64,000 nucleotides of DNA from Clostridia bacterium (GTDB taxonomy: Bacteria; Bacillota; Clostridia; Oscillospirales; Acutalibacteraceae): positions 16,701-80,700 of the forward strand of contig JAFSAR010000006.1 of NCBI GenBank assembly GCA_017442225.1. The letters are read 5' to 3'. Shown piece by piece: positions 33,051 through 42,358 of the stretch. The notes under the pieces were generated by a model. It saw only the letters and a list, made by a program, of their open reading frames with translations, ran no database searches and had not been told where the DNA came from. The translations under genes and the position numbers were made by a program. How positions within the stretch are numbered: position 1 is the stretch's first letter; every line of letters starts with the position of its first letter.

Positions 33051-34193
33051 ATGGCAAGTTTATCTCTTCGCAACGTTTACAAAAGATACCCCGGTGGCGT
33101 AACCGCGGTAACCGATTTCAACCTTGAAATCAAGGACAAGGAATTTATCGTTTTCGTTGGTCCTTCAGGTTGCGGTAAATCTACAACTCTTCGTATGGTT
33201 GCAGGTCTTGAAGAAATCTCTGAAGGTGAAGTTTACATCGGCGATCGCCTCGTAAACGACGTAGCACCTAAGGACCGCGACATCGCGATGGTTTTCCAGA
33301 ATTACGCACTTTATCCTCATATGACAGTTTTTGATAATATGGCATTTGGTCTAAAACTTCGCAAAACACCGAAGGATGAAATCAAGCGCCGTGTTGAAGA
33401 GGCTGCCCGTATTCTTGACATTGCTCATCTTCTCGAGCGTAAGCCAAAGGCTTTGTCAGGTGGTCAGCGTCAGCGTGTAGCGCTTGGTCGTGCTATTGTT
33501 CGTGAGCCTAAGGTATTCTTGCTTGACGAACCTCTTTCAAACTTGGACGCTAAGCTTCGTGCACAGATGCGTACCGAGATTTCTAAGCTTCATCAGCGTT
33601 TGGGTACAACCTTTATCTACGTTACCCATGACCAGACCGAGGCTATGACAATGGCAAGCCGTATCGTTGTTATGAAGAGCGGTATCATTCAGCAGGTTGA
33701 CACACCTCAGAACCTCTACCTCTATCCTTGCAACCTCTTCGTTGCAGGCTTTATCGGTTCACCGCAGATGAACTTTATTGAGGCAAAGATTCTTAAGGAG
33801 GGTAACGATTTCTACGCTGAGTTTGGCTCTGAAGATACCAAGACTCGCGCAGGCGTTAAGTTTAAGATTAAGCTTCCCGCAGAGAAGAACAAGAACGACG
33901 CACTCGTTCCTTACGTTGATAAGGAAGTTATTATCGGTGTTCGTCCTGAGCACGTTCACAACGAAGAAGATCTTCTTGCTGCTAACCCCGACGGTATTGT
34001 TGAGGCAGATGTTGAAGTTACCGAGCTTATGGGTGCTGAGACATACCTCTATATGAACTGCGAAGGTCAGGCTATCAACGCTCGCGTTGCTCCTACCAAC
34101 ACAGCTAAACCGGGCGACAAGATCAAAATTGCTCTTGAACCCAGCAAAATCCACATATTTGATAAGGATACCGAAATTACAATCTGTAACTAA
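33051..34193 (+). CDS. Sugar ABC transporter ATP-binding protein, MsmX/UgpC type
   Basis: 380 aa ATPase that energises carbohydrate ABC importers. Walker [18 protein letters not shown]-loop [13 protein letters not shown], signature [14 protein letters not shown], Walker [18 protein letters not shown], switch His in [12 protein letters not shown], then a C-terminal OB/TOBE domain ([31 protein letters not shown]). No permease or binding protein is near, so it probably serves several remote sugar importers, as MsmX does in Bacillus. Strong GGAGG RBS, own promoter and terminator. Its codons look more optimised than those of its neighbours, which suggests high expression. Confidence 0.93.
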   Translation: MASLSLRNVYKRYPGGVTAVTDFNLEIKDKEFIVFVGPSGCGKSTTLRMVAGLEEISEGEVYIGDRLVNDVAPKDRDIAMVFQNYALYPHMTVFDNMAFGLKLRKTPKDEIKRRVEEAARILDIAHLLERKPKALSGGQRQRVALGRAIVREPKVFLLDEPLSNLDAKLRAQMRTEISKLHQRLGTTFIYVTHDQTEAMTMASRIVVMKSGIIQQVDTPQNLYLYPCNLFVAGFIGSPQMNFIEAKILKEGNDFYAEFGSEDTKTRAGVKFKIKLPAEKNKNDALVPYVDKEVIIGVRPEHVHNEEDLLAANPDGIVEADVEVTELMGAETYLYMNCEGQAINARVAPTNTAKPGDKIKIALEPSKIHIFDKDTEITICN

Positions 34194-34206
34194 GGTACTA
34201 AAAAGG

Positions 34207-34234
34207 CTGCGCCGCAATAGCGGTGCAGTTTTTT
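34207..34234 (+). terminator. Terminator after the MsmX-type gene
   Basis: CTGCGCCGC (34207-34215) and GCGGTGCAG (34220-34228) with one wobble, then TTTTTT. Confidence 0.88.
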
Positions 34235-34279
34235 GTATAAAACAAATAATTTTTTAATACTTTTATATACATCTTTCAA

Positions 34280-34326
34280 AAAAATCAAGATTTTTTTATG
34301 TTTTTTATAAAAAAGTCTTGATTTTT
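34280..34326. repeat. 20-bp-arm inverted repeat overlapping the mraZ -35 box
   Basis: Arms 34280-34299 and 34307-34326 are complementary with one wobble (core ATCAAGA / TCTTGAT). The right arm contains the -35 hexamer of the dcw promoter. It could be a second terminator insulating the operon or a protein-binding site. Confidence 0.75.
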
Positions 34327-34346
34327 TATTTTTGTGGGACTATAAT
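34318..34346 (+). promoter_or_regulatory. Promoter of the mraZ / dcw operon
   Basis: TTGATT (34318-34323), 17 bases, TATAAT (34341-34346). Transcription would start just before the MraZ-type boxes. Confidence 0.8.
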
Positions 34347-34353
34347 ACATTTA

Positions 34354-34407
34354 AGTGGTGAAAAGTGTATAGAAAAACCATAAAAGTGTATTAAAGTGGT
34401 GAAAGTG
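34354..34407 (+). promoter_or_regulatory. MraZ-type operator boxes (AAAGTG repeats)
   Basis: AAAGTG at 34383-34388, 34393-34398 and 34402-34407, spaced 10 and 9 bases, one helical turn each. A further AAGTGG/AAAAGTG pair lies at 34353-34367. MraZ proteins bind such tandem repeats before their own gene, so autorepression is likely. Confidence 0.75.
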
Positions 34408-34418
34408 AGGTGGCAATT

Positions 34419-34844
34419 ATGCTTTATGGCGGATACGACCATACAATAGATAAAAAAGGCAGAATTGCCATACCTGCAAAACTGCGTGATGAATTTGGAA
34501 ATTCTTTTATGGTTTGCCGCGGTATATACGGCAAAAACTGTATATGCGTTTATCCCACTGCGCAGTGGGACAAGCTGGTTGAAAAAATTGGTAATCTGCC
34601 CGCAGCAAAATCAAGCGTTGTAAAACGTTATCTTTACGAAGGCGCCTTTGAGGTAGAGTTTGACTCACAGGGCAGAATACTTATTCCTGCATCTCTACGT
34701 GAATTTGCGTCTCTTGATACTGAGGCTCACATAATCGGTGTTGATACAAACCTTGAAATTTGGAACAAAGAACTTTGGCAGAAAGAAAATTCTGAGTACA
34801 CACCCGAATCTATCGCTGCTATTGTTAATGAATTGGATTTTTAA
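34419..34844 (+). CDS. mraZ: Transcriptional regulator MraZ
   Basis: 141 aa, first gene of the division/cell-wall cluster. Two AbrB-like halves, each with the DxxGR motif: HTIDKKGRIAIPAKLRDEFG and VEFDSQGRILIPASLREFA. It forms a ring and represses its own operon through upstream repeats, which are visible here. ATG at 34419 follows GAGGTGG; an in-frame GTG at 34410 is inside that RBS. rsmH starts 3 bases after its stop. Confidence 0.96.
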   Translation: MLYGGYDHTIDKKGRIAIPAKLRDEFGNSFMVCRGIYGKNCICVYPTAQWDKLVEKIGNLPAAKSSVVKRYLYEGAFEVEFDSQGRILIPASLREFASLDTEAHIIGVDTNLEIWNKELWQKENSEYTPESIAAIVNELDF

Positions 34845-34847
34845 GAT

Positions 34848-35768
34848 ATGGACTTTAAGCATATATCGGTATTACTTGATGAAACGATTGATTCGCTGAA
34901 CATTAAACCCGACGGCATTTATATCGACGGCACGGCGGGCGGCGCGGGTCATTCGCGTGAGATTGCAAAGCGACTTACAAGCGGTAGACTTATAGCGCTC
35001 GATCAGGATCCCGACGCGGTGCGTACGGCGAGAGGACGTCTGAAAGACTATAACGCGACGGTTGTTCAGTGTAATTTTTCCGAAATGAAACAGGCGGCAG
35101 ATAGCCTAGGCATTGAGAAGGTAGACGGTATACTGCTTGACCTTGGAGTTTCGTCCTATCAGCTTGATAACGGGGAACGCGGTTTTTCCTATAAATACGA
35201 TGCTCCGCTTGATATGCGTATGAGTAAGATTGGCACTACCGCCGCTGATTTGGTAAATACCTTGTCGGTGGACGAGCTTACGAAAATTTTCCGCGATTAC
35301 GGCGAAGAGAAGTTTGCTTACAAAATTGCTTGCAATATCATAAAGTGCCGCGAGACGCAAAAAATAGAAACAACAACACAGCTTGCCAATATTATAGCCG
35401 CTTGCTATCCCGCGGCGGCGCGACGTGACGGAAATCCCGCCCGAAAATGCTTTCAGGCATTGCGCATAGCCGTAAATGACGAGTTAGGTCATCTTGAGCG
35501 TGTTTTAGACACAGCGTTCGATATGCTAAATACAGACGGCGTGCTGTCGATTATTACCTTTCATTCTTTGGAAGACAGAATAGTAAAGCAACGGTTTAAA
35601 GAATACTGTACAGGCTGCACCTGTCCGCCCGATTTTCCCGTATGTGTATGCGGAAAATCCCCGCGCGGCAGATTGCAATTTAAAAAGCCGATTACTGCGA
35701 GCGAAGAGGAGCTTGCAGTAAATCAGCGTAGCCGAAGCGCAAAGCTGCGCGCAATAGTAAAATTGTGA
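34848..35768 (+). CDS. rsmH: 16S rRNA (cytosine-1402-N4)-methyltransferase RsmH
   Basis: 306 aa; methylates C1402 of 16S rRNA with SAM, tuning start-codon choice. HISVLLDETIDSL at the N-terminus, YIDGTAGGAGHSREIAKRL (SAM loop), DGILLDLGVSSYQLDNGERGFSY, FQALRIAVNDELGHLE and ITFHSLEDRIVKQRFKE are all family signatures. It lies between mraZ and ftsL as in most Firmicutes. Confidence 0.97.
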   Translation: MDFKHISVLLDETIDSLNIKPDGIYIDGTAGGAGHSREIAKRLTSGRLIALDQDPDAVRTARGRLKDYNATVVQCNFSEMKQAADSLGIEKVDGILLDLGVSSYQLDNGERGFSYKYDAPLDMRMSKIGTTAADLVNTLSVDELTKIFRDYGEEKFAYKIACNIIKCRETQKIETTTQLANIIAACYPAAARRDGNPARKCFQALRIAVNDELGHLERVLDTAFDMLNTDGVLSIITFHSLEDRIVKQRFKEYCTGCTCPPDFPVCVCGKSPRGRLQFKKPITASEEELAVNQRSRSAKLRAIVKL

Positions 35769-35801
35769 ATTTAGTTTTAAAATATAACAGGAGGGAATAC
35801 G

Positions 35802-36272
35802 GTGGACAATTTAAAATATTATAACGACAGTCTGGCGTACGATTTTGAAATGTTTATGCCGCGTTCGGCAGAACCGGTAAGAAAAGATAATATTGTTAAA
35901 TTGCCACAAACCAAGGCGCAAAGACGCGCTAAAACACGCGCGGTAAAGCGTGTTTCAGCATCGGCATTTGCCGTTATGACGACAGTTTTTGTTCTGGCGG
36001 CGATGTGCGGTAATATCTTTTTAAGACTACAGATAAACGAGGTTAACTCAAAAATCAACGACGTTAAAAGCGAAATTAATGCGCTCGAGAGTCAGAAAAC
36101 AAGTTTAGAGGTAGAGTTTGAGCGCGTTATTTCGTACTCTAATATAGAGCTTGAGGCAGCCGAAATCGGTATGCAGAAAATGGATAAAAATCAAGTGAAA
36201 TATATAAGGGTTAACGATAAAAATACCGCTGTAACAAAAGACGGAGAAACCGTCAGCGGTAGCAATAATTAA
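35802..36272 (+). CDS. ftsL: FtsL-like septum protein
   Basis: 156 aa bitopic division protein placed by position and shape. A basic cytoplasmic part (TKAQRRAKTRAVKRV), one membrane helix (AFAVMTTVFVLAAMCGNIF) and an extracellular leucine-zipper-like coil (INEVNSKINDVKSEINALES) ending near residue 140. GTG start at 35802 with GGAGGG upstream. FtsL sequences diverge strongly, so position between rsmH and the PBP is the main support. A hairpin follows before the PBP gene. Confidence 0.8.
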   Translation: MDNLKYYNDSLAYDFEMFMPRSAEPVRKDNIVKLPQTKAQRRAKTRAVKRVSASAFAVMTTVFVLAAMCGNIFLRLQINEVNSKINDVKSEINALESQKTSLEVEFERVISYSNIELEAAEIGMQKMDKNQVKYIRVNDKNTAVTKDGETVSGSNN

Positions 36273-36318
36273 AAGTGATACTTTAATTATCAAACTAATA
36301 TAATATTAACAATGGATA

Positions 36319-36352
36319 CGAGAGTTGCGGCAAAAACGCCGACTCTCGTTTT
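36319..36352 (+). terminator. Hairpin between ftsL and the PBP gene
   Basis: CGAGAGT...ACTCTCG outer arms with GCGG/CGCC inside, then TTTTCG. It may attenuate transcription within the dcw cluster. Confidence 0.6.
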
Positions 36353-36398
36353 CGAGCATAAAAAAGATAAACATTTTTAAGTTAGGAGGTAGGGTGTA

Positions 36399-38660
36399 AT
36401 GTCTGTAAGACCAAACAAGCAGATGCTTAAAAGAGCGGTAATTGTTATGGTTCTTGTCGTTTTATGCCTTACCTTAGTTTCTACTACCAGCCTTGTGAAA
36501 ATAATGATTGTAAACGGCGAGGAGTATCAGGCAAAGGCGTCCGAGCAGCAGCTTTATGACAGCCTTATATCCGCGCCGCGCGGCGATATCTATGACAGCA
36601 ATATGAATTTGCTTGCCACAAGCTCGCCCGCGTGGACGGTGTATCTTACCCCTAACGGTATTAACAAGCTTGACGATAAATCCGAGGCGGAGGAGATCCG
36701 AAAGACAATAGCGGAAGGTCTGTCTTCGATACTCGGTATGGAATATGACGAAATTTATGAGCTGAGTCAAAAAGAGTCGTATTACGTTATCGTTAAAAAG
36801 AAAATTGAGCAGGAAACCGTTGACACTATAAGACAGTGGATTTTAGATAACGAGAAATTAGAAATTGCAAGCTACATCGGCCTTGACGAGACGACAAAAC
36901 GCTATTATCCAAACGATTCGCTGGCGTCTACTGTACTCGGCTTTGTAGGCGACGACAATCAGGGACTTGCGGGTCTTGAAAGTTATTATGACAACGAGCT
37001 TACAGGTGTTGCGGGCAGAGTTGTTGCGGCAAAAAACGCCAAGGGCACCGATATGCGCTTTAGCTATGAGAAGGTCGAGGAGGCAAAGCAGGGCAATTCG
37101 CTTGTGCTGACGCTTGACTCTTATGTCCAGTACGTTTGTGAAAAATATCTTGATATAGCCGTAGAGCAGGAACAGATACAAGAACGAGGCGCTGTTATTG
37201 CGATGAACGTAAATACGGGCGCTATACTTGGTATGGCGGTTAGCGGCGACTTTAACCCAAACGAGCCGTTTGCTTTATCTGCCGAGGATCAGGCAACGGT
37301 TGACGCTATTACCAACGAAGAAGAAAAGAGCGCTAAACGCAGTGAGCTTCTTAACCGTCAGTGGCGTAACAAAGCGGTATCTGATACCTATGAGCCCGGT
37401 TCGGTATTCAAGATTTTTACGGCTGCCGTAGCTTTGGAAGAGAATCTTGTAACCGCCAACAGCACCTTTACCTGTAATCACTCTTATATTGTGGCAGGCC
37501 GTACATACCATTGTCATGATAAAAAGGGCGGTCACGGTACACAAACGCTACAACAGTCAATTTCCAATTCCTGCAATCCTGCCTTTATTCAGATAGGTCA
37601 GCTAATAGGGGTTGACACTTTTTCAAAATATTTTAGTGCTTTCAATCTTACGGGTAAAACAGGTATTGATTTGCCCGGTGAGGCGTCACCGTATTATCAC
37701 GAAGAAAGAGGGCCTACAGAGCTTGCATCTTCGTCGTTCGGTCAGACCTTTAATATTACGCCTATTCAGATGATAAGCCTTGCCGCTACTGCGGTAAACG
37801 GCGGATACTCGGTAACACCGCATCTTGTCGATAAAATAATAGATAGCGATAATAACGTTATTGAAAGCTTTTTAAATGAAAATCGCAAGCAGGTAATTTC
37901 CGAGACAACCTCTGCTACTATGCGCACGATGCTTGAATACGTTGTAGAAAACGGCGCTAAAAACGGTATCGTTTCGGGCTACCGTGTGGGTGGCAAGACG
38001 GGTACGTCGCAGAAGATGTCAAAGATACTCTCAACGGGCAACTCACACCTTTATATCGGTTCTTACGTAGGTATCGCGCCCATTGACGACCCTGAAATTG
38101 CAGTATTTGTAATGCTTGATGAGCCTGCGGGCGCAAACTATTACGGCGGTCTTATTTCGGCTCCTGTAGGATCTAAAATTATGACCGATATTTTGCCGTA
38201 TATGGGCTATGAGCCGCAGTATACCGATGAAGAACTTGAAAAAATTTCGGTTTCGGTTCCCGACGTTACAGGCGAAGAAATTTCTGCCGCAAAGACAAGA
38301 ATTAATAGTTTAAAACTCTCTTATAAGGTTATCGGCAGTGGCGAGACTGTTGTAAAACAGTTGCCCGAAGCAGGAAGCTCGGTATACAACGGCGGTATGG
38401 TAATTCTTTATACCGAAGAAACCGAATCGCAAACCGCAACTGTGCCGAATCTTATAGGGCTGACAGCCAGTGAGGTTAATTCTGCTGCGGCTACTGCAGG
38501 TATAAATGTTGAGTTTTCAGGCAGTATATCATCAAACACAGTTTTATCATACGACCAGGATATCAAGGCGGGAGAGACGGTGTCGCTCGGTCAGATAGTT
38601 ACGGTATATTTCCGTGACGAGGCCTCTGCGGATATGGCGGAAACCGACGTTTCCGAGTAG
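36399..38660 (+). CDS. PASTA-domain penicillin-binding protein (FtsI/SpoVD class)
   Basis: 753-aa class B transpeptidase that cross-links septal peptidoglycan, anchored by one N-terminal helix. Dimerisation domain (SAPRGDIYDSNMNLLATSSP), then the transpeptidase: Ser335-Val-Phe-Lys338 (EPGSVFK), Ser391-Cys-Asn393, and Lys533-Thr-Gly (GGKTGTS). Two PASTA domains follow (PDVTGEEISAAKTRINSLKL, PNLIGLTASEVNSAAATAGI). The position in the cluster and the PASTA pair fit SpoVD or a PBP2x-type FtsI; the choice between vegetative and sporulation use cannot be made from this window. Own RBS GGAGGT. Confidence 0.93.
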   Translation: MSVRPNKQMLKRAVIVMVLVVLCLTLVSTTSLVKIMIVNGEEYQAKASEQQLYDSLISAPRGDIYDSNMNLLATSSPAWTVYLTPNGINKLDDKSEAEEIRKTIAEGLSSILGMEYDEIYELSQKESYYVIVKKKIEQETVDTIRQWILDNEKLEIASYIGLDETTKRYYPNDSLASTVLGFVGDDNQGLAGLESYYDNELTGVAGRVVAAKNAKGTDMRFSYEKVEEAKQGNSLVLTLDSYVQYVCEKYLDIAVEQEQIQERGAVIAMNVNTGAILGMAVSGDFNPNEPFALSAEDQATVDAITNEEEKSAKRSELLNRQWRNKAVSDTYEPGSVFKIFTAAVALEENLVTANSTFTCNHSYIVAGRTYHCHDKKGGHGTQTLQQSISNSCNPAFIQIGQLIGVDTFSKYFSAFNLTGKTGIDLPGEASPYYHEERGPTELASSSFGQTFNITPIQMISLAATAVNGGYSVTPHLVDKIIDSDNNVIESFLNENRKQVISETTSATMRTMLEYVVENGAKNGIVSGYRVGGKTGTSQKMSKILSTGNSHLYIGSYVGIAPIDDPEIAVFVMLDEPAGANYYGGLISAPVGSKIMTDILPYMGYEPQYTDEELEKISVSVPDVTGEEISAAKTRINSLKLSYKVIGSGETVVKQLPEAGSSVYNGGMVILYTEETESQTATVPNLIGLTASEVNSAAATAGINVEFSGSISSNTVLSYDQDIKAGETVSLGQIVTVYFRDEASADMAETDVSE

Positions 38661-38678
38661 ATATTTAAGGAGTAAAAA

Positions 38679-40103
38679 ATGCTATTAAAAGACCTTATAC
38701 CAAATGTTAGTAATAAGTTTGCCGATATAGAGATTACGGGTATAACCAGCGATTCGCGCGAGATAAAAGAGGGCTATGCCTTTGTATGTATTAACGGTGT
38801 CACCGACGACGGCCACAAGTACGCGGCGGCTGCCGCAGAAAATGGCGCAGCGGTTGTTATAACCGAGCGTAAAACAGGTGTAAAAAACGAGATTATTGTA
38901 TCCGATACTCGCGAACTTTACGCCGATATGTGCGCTACTTGGTTTGGCAGACCCGCAGGCGACCTGAAGCTAATCGGCGTTACGGGCACAAACGGAAAAA
39001 CGTCTATAACGTATATGCTCAAAAGTATTTTAGAGCACGCAGGTTACAAGGTTGGACTTATCGGCACAATTCAAAATATGATTGGTGACGAGGCGTTGCC
39101 AACCAAGAATACAACACCAGGCGTTTACGAGCTTAACCGTTTGTTTGCCCTTATGAAAGAAAAGGGCTGTGAGTATGTTGTTATGGAGGTATCCTCTCAC
39201 GCGTTAGACCAGAAACGTGTTTGTGGTCTTTGTTTTGATGCGGCGCTGTTTACCAATCTTACACAAGACCACCTTGATTACCATATCACTATGGAAAATT
39301 ATCTTGCCGCTAAAAAAAGACTGTTTAAAATGTGCAAAACGGCGATTGTAAACAGCGATGATGAATACTGTGAACAACTTATAAACGGTCTTGACTGTAA
39401 AGTAGTATCGTATTCTTTGGGTGATAATTCAACCTATAGTGCAAAAGCTGTGAAATATTATCCCACAAGCGTTGAATATGAGCTTGTAAGTAATAACATT
39501 TTAAATCATATAAAGTTCAATACAGGCGGCAAATTCTCGGTTTATAATTCTATGTGCGCCGCGGTAACCGCTTTGGAGCTTGGATTACCTATATCTACGG
39601 TAGCGGACGCAATACAGTCTATAGAGGGTATAAAGGGTAGAGCAGAGTCTGTGCCTACAGGCCGCGATTTTACAGTAATAATTGACTATGCGCACACGCC
39701 CGATGGACTGAAAAACATATTAAAAACCTTCAGCGACTGTGAAAAAAACCGTGTTATTGCGCTTTTTGGCTGCGGCGGTGATCGCGATAAAACCAAACGT
39801 CCCATTATGGGTAATATTGCGGTAAGATATGCTGATTACGTTATTGTAACAAGTGATAATCCGCGCAGTGAAAATCCCGATGATATAATAAAAGATATTC
39901 TTGTCGGAACGGAAGGCTATGGGGCACCCGTCAAGGTAATTGAAAACAGGGTAGAGGCTATAAAATATGCCGTGAAAATTGCTAAACCTAACGATATAAT
40001 CGTTCTTGCGGGCAAGGGGCACGAAACCTATCAGATATTAAAGGACGCAACGATACATCTTGACGAACGAGAGGTAGTGCGTGAAGCCCTTGACGAGCTT
40101 TAA
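38679..40103 (+). CDS. murE: UDP-MurNAc-tripeptide synthetase (meso-DAP type)
   Basis: 474 aa Mur ligase adding the third residue of the peptidoglycan stem. ATP loop GVTGTNGKTSITYML, UDP-binding TSDSREIKEGYAF, central HALDQKRV and the C-terminal TSDNPRSENP. The DNPR motif is the known mark of meso-diaminopimelate specificity, so the wall is probably of the DAP type. It follows the PBP gene by 18 bases; murF, usually next, is missing and mraY follows. Confidence 0.96.
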   Translation: MLLKDLIPNVSNKFADIEITGITSDSREIKEGYAFVCINGVTDDGHKYAAAAAENGAAVVITERKTGVKNEIIVSDTRELYADMCATWFGRPAGDLKLIGVTGTNGKTSITYMLKSILEHAGYKVGLIGTIQNMIGDEALPTKNTTPGVYELNRLFALMKEKGCEYVVMEVSSHALDQKRVCGLCFDAALFTNLTQDHLDYHITMENYLAAKKRLFKMCKTAIVNSDDEYCEQLINGLDCKVVSYSLGDNSTYSAKAVKYYPTSVEYELVSNNILNHIKFNTGGKFSVYNSMCAAVTALELGLPISTVADAIQSIEGIKGRAESVPTGRDFTVIIDYAHTPDGLKNILKTFSDCEKNRVIALFGCGGDRDKTKRPIMGNIAVRYADYVIVTSDNPRSENPDDIIKDILVGTEGYGAPVKVIENRVEAIKYAVKIAKPNDIIVLAGKGHETYQILKDATIHLDEREVVREALDEL

Positions 40104-40131
40104 AACATAAGAATTTTAAGAGGGGAATATT

Positions 40132-41154
40132 ATGAAAGACTATACCTCAGTTGTAGTGGCGCTTGTTTCATTTGCTGTAACGGCGTTGCTCGGGTTTATT
40201 GTAATTCCGTATTTAAGAAAATTAAAATTTGGGCAGACTATTCTTGAAGAAGGTCCCAATTGGCACAAAGACAAACAAGGCACCCCCACAATGGGCGGCG
40301 TAATGATGGTAGCAGGCGTGTTGTTGTCAATGACTATCGGCTTTGGATTTTCGTATCTTATCAAGGGCGATTATGCAAGTGAAATGTCACAACCGTACAG
40401 CCTCACAATTTTGCTTGCGGGCATAGTAATGGCGCTTTGTATGTGCGCAATAGGGTTTTTTGATGATTATATCAAGGTTGTAAAAAAACGAAATCTTGGC
40501 CTTACTGCAAAGCAAAAAACCTTTATGCAGCTACTTGTTTCTGCGGCATATCTTGTAACATTAGCGCTTTGCGGAATGCATACGACATATATTCCGTTTA
40601 TTGGTGAAATAAGTATTGTAAACGGAGCGGGACTGCTCTTTTGGCCTATAGCGCTTATGTTTATTTACGGATTTACAAATGCGGTTAACCTTACTGACGG
40701 TCTTGACGGTCTGGCTTCAAGCGTTACGCTCGTTGTTGCCTGCGCTTTTATGCTGGCTTCGGGAAGAATGGGTATAGGCTCTATAAACTCGTTGTCAGCG
40801 GCATTAGCAGGCGCTTGCGCGGGATTTGTCGTATGGAACTCAAAACCTGCAAAAGTGTTTATGGGTGACACGGGCTCAATGTTCTTAGGCGGTATGGTTG
40901 TAGCCCTCTCGTTTGGAATCGGCAGACCGATACTGCTGCTTCTAATGGGATGTGTATATCTGATTGAGGCGCTGTCGGTCGTTTTACAGGTGTTCTGGTT
41001 TAAACGCACGGGCAAAAGACTGTTTAAGATGGCGCCGCTTCACCATCATTTTGAAATGAGCGGATTTTCCGAACAAAAGGTAGTAATTTTGTTCTCATTT
41101 GTAGCATTTATAGGATGCTTGATAGCATTACTTTCAATAATTTTTAATTGGTAA
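40132..41154 (+). CDS. mraY: Phospho-MurNAc-pentapeptide transferase MraY
   Basis: 340 aa, ten membrane helices. Transfers phospho-MurNAc-pentapeptide to undecaprenyl phosphate to make lipid I. The DDYIKV block (IGFFDDYIKVVKKRNLGL), NAVNLTDGLDGLASS and MAPLHHHFEMSG (the HHH motif) are intact, together with GTPTMGGVMM near the N-terminus. It lies between murE and ftsW with good spacing for one transcript. Confidence 0.97.
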   Translation: MKDYTSVVVALVSFAVTALLGFIVIPYLRKLKFGQTILEEGPNWHKDKQGTPTMGGVMMVAGVLLSMTIGFGFSYLIKGDYASEMSQPYSLTILLAGIVMALCMCAIGFFDDYIKVVKKRNLGLTAKQKTFMQLLVSAAYLVTLALCGMHTTYIPFIGEISIVNGAGLLFWPIALMFIYGFTNAVNLTDGLDGLASSVTLVVACAFMLASGRMGIGSINSLSAALAGACAGFVVWNSKPAKVFMGDTGSMFLGGMVVALSFGIGRPILLLLMGCVYLIEALSVVLQVFWFKRTGKRLFKMAPLHHHFEMSGFSEQKVVILFSFVAFIGCLIALLSIIFNW

Positions 41155-41186
41155 TTTCTATTCAAATCTAAAGGAGGAAGGGTATT

Positions 41187-42344
41187 ATGGCAAAGTCTAC
41201 GTTAAAAAATAAGCGAAGCGGCTTTTTTCAAAGCGGCAAGCTTGATATTACCTTTCTTTCCTTTGTTCTTATACTGCTGACGATAGGTCTTGTTATGCTT
41301 TTTTCAGCAAGCTATGCCTATTCCCTTGAGTATTATGATAACAGTTATAAATTCATAATAAAGCAGGCGCTGTTTGCGGGCGCGGGCATTATTGCGATGT
41401 TTGTTACCTCGCGCATAAACTATCACTTCTGGCGCAAGATAAGCTGGTTGGTTTATATCGTAACGGCGGTTATGTTAGTGGTGTTACTCATTTTGCCGCC
41501 AATGGTCAGCGGAATGAGCGTTAAGCGTTGGTTTGCAATCGGTGGTTTCAGTTTTCAGCCGTCAGAGATTGCAAAATTTGCTATTGTAATACTTTTTTCA
41601 ACGCTGATTGCCGCAAATCAGAAACTTATGAATAACTGGAAATTCATATTGTTTTTATTTGGTGTTTTAGGTGTTACCTGCTTACTTGTTGTATTAGAGC
41701 CGCATCTTTCCGCTACGTTGCTTATCGCTGCAATCGGCGTGGTTTTAATATACATTGGCGGTCTTAACCGTAAGGTAGTCATAGCGGGTATAGTCGTGGC
41801 TGTGGCGGGCGTCGTGCTTGTGATTATTACACAGTCAACGGGCTTTATCAGCTACGGCGCAGACCGTATAAAGTATTGGCTTGACCCTTGGGCAGATGCC
41901 AAGGGCGAAGGATTTCAAACAATACAGTCGCTATTGGCAATTGGCTCGGGCGGCATACTTGGCAGAGGTATAGGTCAGTCGCGACAAAAATATCTTTGGG
42001 TGCCCGAACCGCACAACGACTTTATTTTTTCTATCGTTTGTGAGGAATTGGGTCTTGTGGGCGCCGTGCTTATAATAATTTTGTTTGCGCTACTTGTATG
42101 GCGCGGATTTACAATCGCTATGCGTGCTCCCGATAAATTTGGTTCTATGCTTGCAATCGGTCTTACCTTTCAGGTGGGACTGCAGGCGATGCTTAATATC
42201 TGGGTTGTTACAAACACCATACCAAATACGGGTATAAGCCTACCGTTCTTTAGCTACGGTGGTACGTCGTTGCTGATACTGCTTGCCGAAATGGGCATTG
42301 TGCTTTCGGTGTCGCGTGGCGCTGATATTGAAAAAGTAAAATAG
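41187..42344 (+). CDS. ftsW: SEDS peptidoglycan polymerase FtsW/SpoVE
   Basis: 385 aa with about ten membrane helices. SEDS glycosyltransferase that polymerises glycan with a class B PBP, here probably the PASTA PBP of the same operon. Family blocks: MLFSASYAYSLEYYDNSYKF, VKRWFAIGGFSFQPSEIAKF, WVPEPHNDFIFSIVCEELGL with the catalytic-region Asp, and PNTGISLPFFSYGGTSLL. AGGAGG RBS. FtsW or SpoVE cannot be separated on sequence alone. Confidence 0.94.
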   Translation: MAKSTLKNKRSGFFQSGKLDITFLSFVLILLTIGLVMLFSASYAYSLEYYDNSYKFIIKQALFAGAGIIAMFVTSRINYHFWRKISWLVYIVTAVMLVVLLILPPMVSGMSVKRWFAIGGFSFQPSEIAKFAIVILFSTLIAANQKLMNNWKFILFLFGVLGVTCLLVVLEPHLSATLLIAAIGVVLIYIGGLNRKVVIAGIVVAVAGVVLVIITQSTGFISYGADRIKYWLDPWADAKGEGFQTIQSLLAIGSGGILGRGIGQSRQKYLWVPEPHNDFIFSIVCEELGLVGAVLIIILFALLVWRGFTIAMRAPDKFGSMLAIGLTFQVGLQAMLNIWVVTNTIPNTGISLPFFSYGGTSLLILLAEMGIVLSVSRGADIEKVK

Positions 42345-42358
42345 GAGGAATACGCTTT

